This document shows, piece by piece, positions 1-4,482 of a DNA stretch of 5,078 nt (position 1 is its first letter; every line of letters begins with the position of its first letter). Made by a program: the position numbers and the translations under genes. The notes beneath the pieces were generated by a model. The model had not been told where the DNA came from. It made no database searches and saw only the letters and a program-made list of their open reading frames with translations. Source of the stretch: an uncultured Butyricicoccus sp. (GTDB lineage Bacteria; Bacillota; Clostridia; Oscillospirales; Butyricicoccaceae); NCBI GenBank assembly GCA_900544475.1, contig UQVU01000128.1:1-5078 (forward strand). Direction: 5' to 3'.

Positions 1-728
1 GCCTCCAGCGCGTCCAGTCCCTGCCCGATAAGCGACACGAGCATGCCCGCGAGGGTATCGCCGCTGCCGCCCTTCGCCATGCCGGGGTTGCCCGTGTGGT
101 TGCGGAACAAGCGCCCGTCGTGCGCGGCGATGAGCGTGCGGTGGCCCTTGTAGAGCACGGTGCAGCGGTTCTCCTGCGCGAAAGCGCGAAGCTCCTCGGG
201 CGACACCTGCTTTCTGCCGGAAAGACGCGCAAATTCCCCGGCGTGCGGCGTCATGACGAGTGGTTTCGCCGTCCGCCGCAGTATATCCTTATGCTGCGAG
301 AGCGCAAATATGCCGTCCGCGTCCAGAACGACCTGACACGCCGCTTTTTGAAGCAGCGTGCATACGACTTCCGTCACCTCGTCCGAGCGCCCGATACCGC
401 AGCCGATGAGCAGCGCGTCCGCGCGTTCGGTGAGCGCCAGCAGCTGCGGCAGCGCCTTTTTCGAGAACAGGCCGTTTTCATCCTGCGGCATGGGCCGCAC
501 GACCGGCTCATTCAGCTTGACCGCCAGCACCGGCCACGCACCCTGCGGAACTGCCAGCGTCACAACGCCGCTTCCCATGCGGACCGCGCCCTGTGCCGAA
601 AAATATGCCGCACCTGTATATCCTGCCGAGCCGCACACGCACAGAATGCGGCCGTAGTCGTTTTTGTTGGTTTCGGGGTCACGCGGACGGATCACACTAT
701 CCACGAACGCCTGATCGATTTCTATCAT
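1..728 (-). CDS. nnrD: ADP-dependent NAD(P)H-hydrate dehydratase, partial (C-terminus off the left edge)
   Basis: This gene encodes a ribokinase-fold repair enzyme. The known family reaction uses ADP (or ATP) to dehydrate S-NADHX and S-NADPHX, damaged hydrated cofactors, back to NADH and NADPH in the cytoplasm. About 242 residues are visible. Near the N-terminus is KNDYGRILCVCGSAGYTGA (residues 22-40), the usual opening of the dehydratase domain. LDADG lies at 135-139, TPHAGEF at 160-166, a YKGH motif around 193-196, and GNPGMAKGGSGDTLAG at 213-228, where D224 is the expected catalytic aspartate. Family domains run about 270-280 residues, so some 30-40 residues are cut off. The ATG at 728 is preceded by GAGAGG (736-741). 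The protein begins directly at the dehydratase domain, so it is the stand-alone form without the fused NnrE epimerase domain. It lies 41 bases after the LURP-one-related gene and probably shares its transcript. Confidence 0.93.
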   Translation of the reverse strand, partial: MIEIDQAFVDSVIRPRDPETNKNDYGRILCVCGSAGYTGAAYFSAQGAVRMGSGVVTLAVPQGAWPVLAVKLNEPVVRPMPQDENGLFSKKALPQLLALTERADALLIGCGIGRSDEVTEVVCTLLQKAACQVVLDADGIFALSQHKDILRRTAKPLVMTPHAGEFARLSGRKQVSPEELRAFAQENRCTVLYKGHRTLIAAHDGRLFRNHTGNPGMAKGGSGDTLAGMLVSLIGQGLDALE

Positions 729-769
729 ATTGTTTCCTCTCAATGCGAAGCTGACGCCGCAGAAGCGGC

Positions 770-1231
770 CTATTCGTGCACGGCGTCGATCGCGAGCACA
801 ACCGCAAGCGCCAGCGTTTCGTTTTTCGGATCGGCAATGTCGAGTGCGTAGCAGTCGCCCCACGTGAACCACTCCTTGGAGAGCGACACGATTTCCCGGC
901 CATTCTGGGTGATACGGTACTCATGCAACCAGAAATCGCCCTCGATTGTCCAGTCAAGTCCCTCGATTTCATACTTTTCGTAGAAAAACGTGAAACGCTT
1001 GACAATCTCGGCGCACTCCCTGCCATCGATGTACACAAAAAAGCGCGGCATGAAGCTGGACACCTTTTGCTGAATAAAAGCTGCTTCCCGTCCGTTTACA
1101 TCGGTCACGTGCAGCTTTTTGCCCCACGAAAACAGTTCGCCCTCGACGTAGTATTTATCCGCGCCGTTCTCATCGAACACGGTAAACCGGTCCACCCATG
1201 AGAACGCCTTTTGCCTGATACATAATTTCAT
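770..1231 (-). CDS. LURP-one-related / YxjI-like family protein (tubby-like fold)
   Basis: This is a small soluble protein of 153 residues. It matches the bacterial LURP-one-related (LOR, formerly DUF567) type by recall of family features: an opening MKLCIRQKAFSW, DKYYVEGELFSWGKKLHV around 25-42, AFIQQKV, FVYIDG, IEGDFW around 97-102, KEWFTWGD around 119-126, and a C-terminal hydrophobic helix ending LALAVVLAID. The fold is a beta-barrel around that helix, related to tubby and phospholipid scramblases. The bacterial function is not established. I chose the ATG at 1231 over the one at 1237 because AAGGAG (1241-1246) is 9 bases from the former and only 3 from the latter, and because MKL is the usual family start. 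No signal peptide or transmembrane stretch is seen apart from the core helix. It is the first gene after the promoter at 1254-1282, with nnrD following. Confidence 0.88.
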   Translation of the reverse strand: MKLCIRQKAFSWVDRFTVFDENGADKYYVEGELFSWGKKLHVTDVNGREAAFIQQKVSSFMPRFFVYIDGRECAEIVKRFTFFYEKYEIEGLDWTIEGDFWLHEYRITQNGREIVSLSKEWFTWGDCYALDIADPKNETLALAVVLAIDAVHE

Positions 1232-1253
1232 GTCCATCCTCTCCTTTGCTTAC

Positions 1254-1282
1254 AGCATAACATGGCGTTTCTCCATCGTCAA
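1254..1282 (-). promoter_or_regulatory. Predicted sigma-A promoter for the LURP-one-related gene and nnrD
   Basis: On the minus strand, TTGACG (1277-1282) is separated by exactly 17 bases from TATGCT (1254-1259). A TG one base before the -10 box makes it an extended -10. Transcription would start near 1247, just ahead of the ribosome binding site, giving a very short leader. No comparably good plus-strand promoter for the amidase is visible in the same intergenic region. Confidence 0.65.
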
Positions 1283-1285
1283 GCA

Positions 1286-1297
1286 CGGAACGTTCCG
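1286..1297. repeat. Perfect 12-bp palindrome, possible operator
   Basis: CGGAACGTTCCG is a perfect inverted repeat. It lies 3 bp upstream of the -35 box of the minus-strand promoter and about 40 bp before the amidase start, inside the divergent intergenic region. Its half-sites abut, so it does not fit the Firmicute LexA box, which has GAAC and GTTC separated by four bases. A dimeric regulator could bind here, but no regulator gene is in the window and the site could be chance. Confidence 0.35.
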
Positions 1298-1335
1298 GCG
1301 TTTTTCCGCATAGACTGCAAGGGAGCGTGAGAAAA

Positions 1336-1869
1336 ATGGCAATCAAGATTTTTATCGACCAGGGGCACAATCCGAGCGGCCCGAACACCGGCGCGGAGGG
1401 GAACGGCCTTGTCGAGCAGGACATTACCTACGCCGTCGGGCAGTATCTCGCGGAGCTTCTCCGCGCCGACCCGCGGTTCGAGGTGCGGCTGAGCCGCAAT
1501 GCGCCGGACGAAATCCTCGGCACGAGCAACGCGACCAGCCTCGCTGCCCGCGTGCAGGCGGCAAACGACTGGCCTGCGGATTACTTCATCAGTATTCACT
1601 GCAACGCGAATGAGAACCCGGCCATCAACGGCACCGAGGTCTATGTCTATCAGGAGGGCACGCAGGCTTACTGGCTTGCGCAGCACGTGCTGCGCGGCAT
1701 CGTCTGCCGCACCCGCACACGCGACAACGGCGTTCGCGTCACAAAAATGCCGGCCATTCTCGTGGAGCTGGCCTACCTTACGAACGCCGGGGACGCGCGG
1801 CGGCTCGAAACCGACCCCTTCGGCTTCGCGCAGGGTATCATGAACGGCATTCTCGCCTATTTCGCCTGA
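1336..1869 (+). CDS. N-acetylmuramoyl-L-alanine amidase, Amidase_3 family, CwlC-like
   Basis: This zinc amidase of 177 residues would cut the bond between N-acetylmuramic acid and L-alanine in peptidoglycan. The whole protein is one Amidase_3 domain. The zinc ligands are H11 in DQGHN, E27 in GNGLVEQD, and H88 in ISIHCNA. The catalytic glutamate is E144 in MPAILVELAYLTN. There is no signal peptide, membrane anchor or wall-binding repeat. That resembles Bacillus CwlC (mother-cell lysis) and many phage endolysins, although no phage gene is nearby. Between RDNGVR (129-134) and MPAILVE (138-144) it is about eight residues shorter than CwlC, lacking the usual NFxVLR strand. The ATG at 1336 is 10 bases after AAGGGAG (1319-1325). 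An in-frame GTG at 1327 is too close to that site to be the start. It is transcribed alone and ends at the terminator at 1878. Confidence 0.9.
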   Translation: MAIKIFIDQGHNPSGPNTGAEGNGLVEQDITYAVGQYLAELLRADPRFEVRLSRNAPDEILGTSNATSLAARVQAANDWPADYFISIHCNANENPAINGTEVYVYQEGTQAYWLAQHVLRGIVCRTRTRDNGVRVTKMPAILVELAYLTNAGDARRLETDPFGFAQGIMNGILAYFA

Positions 1870-1877
1870 AAACACCA

Positions 1878-1910
1878 AAAGACCTTCCCCTGTCAACGGA
1901 GAAGGTCTTT
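1878..1910. terminator. Bidirectional intrinsic terminator between convergent genes
   Basis: A perfect 10-bp stem, AAAGACCTTC (1878-1887) with GAAGGTCTTT (1901-1910), encloses a 13-base loop. It is followed by CTTATT on the plus strand and by a TTTTGGTGTTTTC-type tract on the minus strand. It lies 8 bases after the amidase stop and 36 bases after the SDR stop on the other strand, so it can serve both. Confidence 0.85.
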
Positions 1911-1946
1911 CTTATTCGATTATCGGAAGTTTTTTCGACAGTAAGG

Positions 1947-2657
1947 TTAAAATCCGCCGTCCACTCCCAACACCTGCCCGGTGACGAAGGACGCCTTTTC
2001 CGAGCAGAGATACACGATGCTGTCCGCAACTTCGTCTGCGCGGCCGACACGTTCGAGCGGCGTTTCATCCGCCAGCGACTGCATGACGTCCTCGCCGTGC
2101 ATCGCGTTCATGTCGGTGTCAATGACGCCGGGGGCGACACAGTTGACGCGGATGCCGCTTGGCCCAAGCTCGAGCGCAAGCGACTTCGCAAGGCCGATGA
2201 GCGCCGCCTTGCTTGCGGCGTAGTGGCTCTCGCAGGACGCGCCCCGCTCGCCCCACATGGACGAAACGATGACGATGCTTCCCTTCTGCCGGTGCAGCAT
2301 ATCCGGAAGCACTGCGCGGACCGCGCGGACCGCCCCCATCAGGTTGACATTCAGCATATGGAGCCATTCCTCGTCCGAAATGTCCTGAAACAGCTTCTGC
2401 TGCGCGATACCGGCGTTGCAGACGAGCGTATCAATAGCGCCGCAGGCTTCGCGTGCCGCCTGAACCGCCCGCTCGACCGCCTCTTTATCCGCGCTGTCCG
2501 CCGGAAGCGCGAGTGCGCCGGTCTCCGTCGCAAGTTCGTCCGCCTTATCTTTTCGCGCCGCATAGGTGAACGCCGTCGGCTGGCCCTCCTTGCAGAACGC
2601 ACGGACGCACGCCGCGCCGATGCCGCGCGAGCCGCCGGTGATAAAAACCGAACCCAT
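1947..2657 (-). CDS. Short-chain dehydrogenase/reductase, FabG / YmfI-like
   Basis: This is a classical SDR oxidoreductase of 236 residues with a Rossmann fold. The NAD(P)-binding glycine motif TGGSRGIG is at 7-14 and NAG at 81-83. The catalytic set is N105 (in NVNL), S133, Y146 and K150 (YAASK). IRVNCVAPGVIDTDM at 169-183 and the end VTGQVLGVDGGF are typical of FabG-type enzymes. R35 and K36 after the second strand favour NADPH. The MWGxxGASCExxY stretch before the catalytic Tyr resembles clostridial proteins annotated as elongation factor P 5-aminopentanone reductase (YmfI), so a role other than fatty-acid synthesis is possible. No other fab gene is here. The ATG at 2657 shares one base with the pfkA stop, and no good ribosome binding site precedes it, so reinitiation after pfkA is likely. 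An upstream in-frame start at 2693 lies inside pfkA and adds residues outside the family. Confidence 0.9.
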   Translation of the reverse strand: MGSVFITGGSRGIGAACVRAFCKEGQPTAFTYAARKDKADELATETGALALPADSADKEAVERAVQAAREACGAIDTLVCNAGIAQQKLFQDISDEEWLHMLNVNLMGAVRAVRAVLPDMLHRQKGSIVIVSSMWGERGASCESHYAASKAALIGLAKSLALELGPSGIRVNCVAPGVIDTDMNAMHGEDVMQSLADETPLERVGRADEVADSIVYLCSEKASFVTGQVLGVDGGF

Positions 2658-3631
2658 CAGATAGCGACCGTCTGCTGCGCCTCGAACAGGCACTGGTTGA
2701 GGTCCTTATGCTTCGCCAGACCTTCCTCGATGTCAATGTCGGTAACGAGGTTTGCATCCGATACGATAACGCGGTTGGTCTTGCCCTCCATCAGTGCGCG
2801 GACAGCGGCGTAGCCCATGCGGGTCGCCATAACGCGGTCCATCGCCGACGGGGAGCCGCCGCGCTGAATGTGGCCGAGGATGGTAACACGGGTGTCGATT
2901 CCGGTCGCCTCGTGGATCTGGTCGGCGACCTCCTGTGCGGAGCCGTAGCCCTCGGCTACGATGATGATGTGGTGGTTGCGGCCCTTGATGCGGCCGATGC
3001 GCATTTTCTCTACGATGTCAACGTCAAAGTCCAGCTGACGCTCGGGCAGGCAGATCGCGGTCGCGCCGACAGCGCAGCCGACCTGAAGCGCGAGATGACC
3101 GGCGCGGCGGCCCATGACCTCAACGACCGAGCAGCGCTCGTGCGACTGCATGGTGTCGCGCAGCTTATCGATACACTCGATAGCGGTGTTGCACGCAGTA
3201 TCGAAGCCGATGGTGTAGTCGGTGCACACGATGTCGTTGTCGATGGTGCCCGGCACGCCGATGCACGGAACGCCCTTGCGCGAAAGCGCCTGTGCGCCGC
3301 GGAAGGTACCGTCGCCGCCGCAGCAGATGAGGCCGTCGATGCCCAGATACTTGCAGGTGTCGGCCGCCTTCTGGAGACCCTCCTCGGTCATCATTTCCTT
3401 GCAGCGTGCGGTGTACAGCATGGTGCCGCCCTTGCGGATGATGCCGTCAACGCTGCGCGCGCCCATCTCGATGATGTCGCCGTTGATCAGGCCGCTGTAG
3501 CCGTTCAGGATGCCGACGATCTCCACGTTGTCACCCATGCGGGCGTACAGTGCTTTTGCTACCCCGCGGATGGTGGCGTTCAGGCCGGGACAGTCGCCGC
3601 CGGAGGTCAGGATACCAACACGTTTTTTCAT
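2657..3631 (-). CDS. pfkA: ATP-dependent 6-phosphofructokinase
   Basis: The product phosphorylates fructose 6-phosphate with ATP to fructose 1,6-bisphosphate, the committed step of glycolysis, as a cytoplasmic tetramer. It has 324 residues, close to the 320 of the E. coli enzyme. Visible motifs are TSGGDCPGLNA (9-19), GGDGT (105-109), PGTIDNDI (127-134) with catalytic D131, MGRRAG (173-178), AEGYG (226-230), and LGHIQRGG (252-259) with substrate-binding H254 and R257. Glycine at 108, the counterpart of E. coli G104, points to ATP rather than pyrophosphate as phosphoryl donor. The ATG at 3631 follows GAGGG (3639-3643) by 7 bases. The gene leads a two-gene unit with the SDR, which overlaps its stop codon by one base. 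Confidence 0.97.
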   Translation of the reverse strand: MKKRVGILTSGGDCPGLNATIRGVAKALYARMGDNVEIVGILNGYSGLINGDIIEMGARSVDGIIRKGGTMLYTARCKEMMTEEGLQKAADTCKYLGIDGLICCGGDGTFRGAQALSRKGVPCIGVPGTIDNDIVCTDYTIGFDTACNTAIECIDKLRDTMQSHERCSVVEVMGRRAGHLALQVGCAVGATAICLPERQLDFDVDIVEKMRIGRIKGRNHHIIIVAEGYGSAQEVADQIHEATGIDTRVTILGHIQRGGSPSAMDRVMATRMGYAAVRALMEGKTNRVIVSDANLVTDIDIEEGLAKHKDLNQCLFEAQQTVAI

Positions 3632-3653
3632 TCAAAAGCCCTCTTTCCTCTGA

Positions 3654-3677
3654 GCTTCAGGGCCGCTGACCCTGAGC
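3654..3677 (-). promoter_or_regulatory. Hairpin in the pfkA leader
   Basis: On the minus strand, GCTCAGGG (3670-3677) can pair with CCCTGAAGC (3654-3662) as eight base pairs with a single bulged A, around a 7-base loop. It would lie in the 5' leader, ending about 10 bases before the GAGGG ribosome binding site. It may stabilise the transcript or affect translation. It does not match a riboswitch class that I recognise. Confidence 0.4.
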
Positions 3678-3688
3678 ACACTATTTAT

Positions 3689-3723
3689 AGTATAAGAGTA
3701 TTCCGAATGCGGGTGGGTGTCAA
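3689..3723 (-). promoter_or_regulatory. Candidate pfkA promoter, imperfect spacing
   Basis: On the minus strand a consensus TTGACA (3718-3723) lies upstream of an AT-rich block containing TATACT (3689-3694). Their spacing is 23 bases, which is too long. At the canonical 17-base spacing the -10 hexamer is only TACTCT (3695-3700, 3 of 6 matches), and at 15 bases it is AATACT. The promoter is probably here, but which elements are used cannot be settled from the sequence. Confidence 0.4.
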
Positions 3724-3803
3724 GCCATCTGGACAAAATTTTACATGCTGCCGTGCTGCAAAAGCGCCCGGCAAAAAAGTTTGCGGAAAAAGCAAAAAAG
3801 TAG

Positions 3804-3832
3804 TTGACAAGGACACACTCTTCGGGTATAAT
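3804..3832 (+). promoter_or_regulatory. Perfect consensus sigma-A promoter of the tRNA operon
   Basis: TTGACA (3804-3809) and TATAAT (3827-3832) are separated by exactly 17 bases, a full match to the housekeeping consensus. A-tracts at 3773-3778, 3787-3791 and 3794-3799 lie directly upstream, where an UP element contacts the RNA polymerase alpha subunit. This is typical of stable-RNA promoters. Transcription should start near 3838-3840. Confidence 0.93.
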
Positions 3833-3837
3833 ATCCC

Positions 3838-3867
3838 TTGTCAGCAGCGCCGAGCCGCTCCTGACAA
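3838..3867 (+). other. Hairpin in the tRNA operon leader
   Basis: TTGTCAG (3838-3844) and CTGACAA (3861-3867) form a perfect 7-bp stem. After one C-C mismatch it continues with AGCG (3846-3849) paired to CGCT (3856-3859) around a 6-base loop. It begins at the predicted transcription start and ends 9 bases before tRNA-Gln, so it forms the extreme 5' end of the precursor. A role in protecting or processing the precursor is inferred. Confidence 0.5.
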
Positions 3868-3876
3868 ACCGAATAA

Positions 3877-3950
3877 TGGGGATTTGCATAGTGGTAGTGC
3901 GGTAGACTCTGACTCTACTTGTGGGAGTTCGATTCTCTCATCCCCAACCA
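3877..3950 (+). tRNA. tRNA-Gln, anticodon CTG
   Basis: A complete 74-base cloverleaf can be drawn. The acceptor stem is TGGGGAT with ATCCCCA, including the T-A first pair typical of tRNA-Gln. The D stem is GCAT with GTGC, and the anticodon stem is GTAGA with TCTAC around the loop CTCTGAC. The anticodon CTG (3909-3911) reads CAG. The variable loop is 4 bases, the T stem is GGGAG with CTCTC (one G-T pair), and the T loop is TTCGATT. The discriminator is A and the CCA end is encoded. It is the first tRNA after the consensus promoter. Confidence 0.95.
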
Positions 3951-3951
3951 G

Positions 3952-3979
3952 ACCGCAGCCCATTGGGTTGCGGTATTTT
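3952..3979 (+). terminator. Terminator-like hairpin between the two tRNAs
   Basis: ACCGCAGCCC (3952-3961) pairs with GGGTTGCGGT (3965-3974) over 10 bp with one G-T pair and a 3-base ATT loop. ATTTT follows, and tRNA-Pro starts at the next base. The stem is strong but the T-run is short, so partial termination or a processing guide are both possible. It occupies almost the whole spacer. Confidence 0.5.
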
Positions 3980-4055
3980 CGGGGCATAGCGCAGTTGGTA
4001 GCGCGCCTCGTTCGGGACGAGGAGGCCGTGGGTTCAAATCCCGCTGCTCCGACCA
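3980..4055 (+). tRNA. tRNA-Pro, anticodon CGG
   Basis: A complete 76-base cloverleaf can be drawn. The acceptor stem is CGGGGCA with TGCTCCG, starting with the C-G pair usual in bacterial tRNA-Pro. The D stem is GCGC with GCGC, and the anticodon stem is CCTCG with CGAGG around the loop TTCGGGA. The anticodon CGG (4013-4015) reads CCG. The T stem is GTGGG with CCCGC around TTCAAAT. The discriminator is A and the CCA end (4053-4055) is encoded and runs straight into the terminator A-tract. No separate promoter precedes it, so it is probably cotranscribed with tRNA-Gln. Its last third recurs in inverted form downstream (4100-4114 and 4218-4236). Confidence 0.96.
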
Positions 4056-4091
4056 AAAAAGACCAGTACACTTTGTGTACTGGTCTTTTTT
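4055..4091 (+). terminator. Intrinsic terminator of the tRNA operon
   Basis: GACCAGTACAC (4061-4071) and GTGTACTGGTC (4075-4085) form a perfect 11-bp stem with a TTT loop, followed by six T (4086-4091). The six A before the stem pair with the T-run, so the element is nearly symmetrical and could also stop transcription arriving on the minus strand. Confidence 0.95.
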
Positions 4092-4099
4092 CGTCTTCA

Positions 4100-4114
4100 C
4101 AGCGGGATTTGAAA
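4100..4114 (-). repeat. Inverted partial copy of the tRNA-Pro T arm, copy 1
   Basis: CAGCGGGATTTGAAA on the plus strand is a direct repeat of 4222-4236. Its first 14 bases are the exact reverse complement of 4033-4046 in tRNA-Pro, the T loop and 3' T-stem side. It lies 9 bases past the terminator. There is no cloverleaf around it, so it is not a tRNA gene. Confidence 0.75.
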
Positions 4115-4141
4115 GAGCACGGGCCGCGCCGCAGGCGGGGC

Positions 4142-4168
4142 AATCAAAAGCCCAGTGGGCTTTTGATT
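4142..4168. repeat. Near-perfect hairpin between the two tRNA-derived copies
   Basis: AATCAAAAGCCCA (4142-4154) and TGGGCTTTTGATT (4156-4168) are perfect 13-base inverted repeats around a single central G. In RNA the loop would open to 3 or more bases. No T-run follows on either strand, so it is not a standard intrinsic terminator. Together with the flanking T-arm copies it makes a roughly 140-bp unit (4100-4236) that looks like a non-coding repeat element. Confidence 0.6.
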
Positions 4169-4197
4169 AGTGCGAGGGTCCCACCCGGTAGGAACGT

Positions 4198-4482
4198 CTA
4201 CAGGGGTGCATGCTGCAGGAGCAGCGGGATTTGAAAATGAGCGGCGGCATAATCGTCTTTCAGGTAAGGGTAACCGACCGTTTTGGAGAGGAAGCCGGTG
4301 CCGCCGCCAAGGATGAGGTGTGGGGTGTCCGGAATGTTTGCAACGGGGTGGCCCTGCGGGAAGTGCGACAGGAAGGCATCCTGATAAAAGCGGCTGAACT
4401 CGGCGATGGCTTCCAGCAGGGCATCCTTTGTAATGGGATGGGCATACCGGTTGAGAATGCTCTGGTCCAGCGTCAGCCGGCA
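4198..4482 (-). pseudogene. csm5: Csm5 fragment (type III-A CRISPR RAMP protein), broken at both ends
   Basis: An open frame of 94 residues without its own start codon begins CRLTLDQSILNRY. It continues through a helix-rich stretch (ITKDALLEAIAEFSRFYQ) to LILGGGTGFLSKTVGYPYL. The glycine-rich GGGTGF-SKT pattern is typical of the later part of Csm5, the RAMP subunit at one end of the Csm effector complex. The recognisable part ends near 4240 and the frame then reads through the tRNA-derived copy to a stop at 4198. Complete Csm5 proteins are roughly 350-400 residues, so most of the gene is missing. The frame differs from that of the Csm4 fragment just upstream, and the join lies at about 4476-4486. 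The assignment rests on remembered family motifs. Confidence 0.65.
4218..4236 (-). repeat. Inverted partial copy of tRNA-Pro 3' region, copy 2
   Basis: The 18 bases at 4218-4235 (GGAGCAGCGGGATTTGAA) are the exact reverse complement of 4033-4050 in tRNA-Pro, from the T loop almost to the end of the acceptor stem. This copy sits exactly where recognisable Csm5 coding sequence stops on the minus strand, so it marks a recombination or insertion boundary. Confidence 0.75.

Noticed and set aside
96..851. Plus-strand frame of 251 codons over nnrD
   Set aside because: It is the antisense shadow of the NAD(P)H-hydrate dehydratase gene, with no recognisable domain and arginine/histidine-rich content.
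1286..1297. LexA/SOS box at the palindrome
   Set aside because: The Firmicute box needs GAAC and GTTC four bases apart; here they touch.
1279..1896. Minus-strand frame of 205 codons over the amidase
   Set aside because: It is opposite a gene with intact catalytic motifs and its own ribosome binding site, and it crosses the terminator region.
3841..4143. Minus-strand small ORFs containing GFEPTASSS-like or RDLNPRP-like peptides
   Set aside because: These peptides are antisense translations of the tRNA T arm and anticodon region, a well-known source of spurious annotations.
4142..4168. Intrinsic terminator at the 13-bp inverted repeat
   Set aside because: No T-run follows on either strand, and the tRNA operon already ends at a strong terminator just upstream.
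2708..4234. A 508-codon plus-strand open frame across pfkA and the tRNA genes
   Set aside because: It is antisense to pfkA, whose motifs are unambiguous, and then runs through both tRNAs and a terminator. It is a GC-rich shadow frame.
4100..4236. CRISPR array made of the 15-base repeats
   Set aside because: There are only two copies, 122 bp apart, each matching the tRNA-Pro T arm. Repeat length and spacing do not fit an array.
4218..4236. Third tRNA gene on the minus strand
   Set aside because: Only the T-loop to acceptor part is present. No D arm, anticodon arm or 5' acceptor strand can be found next to it.
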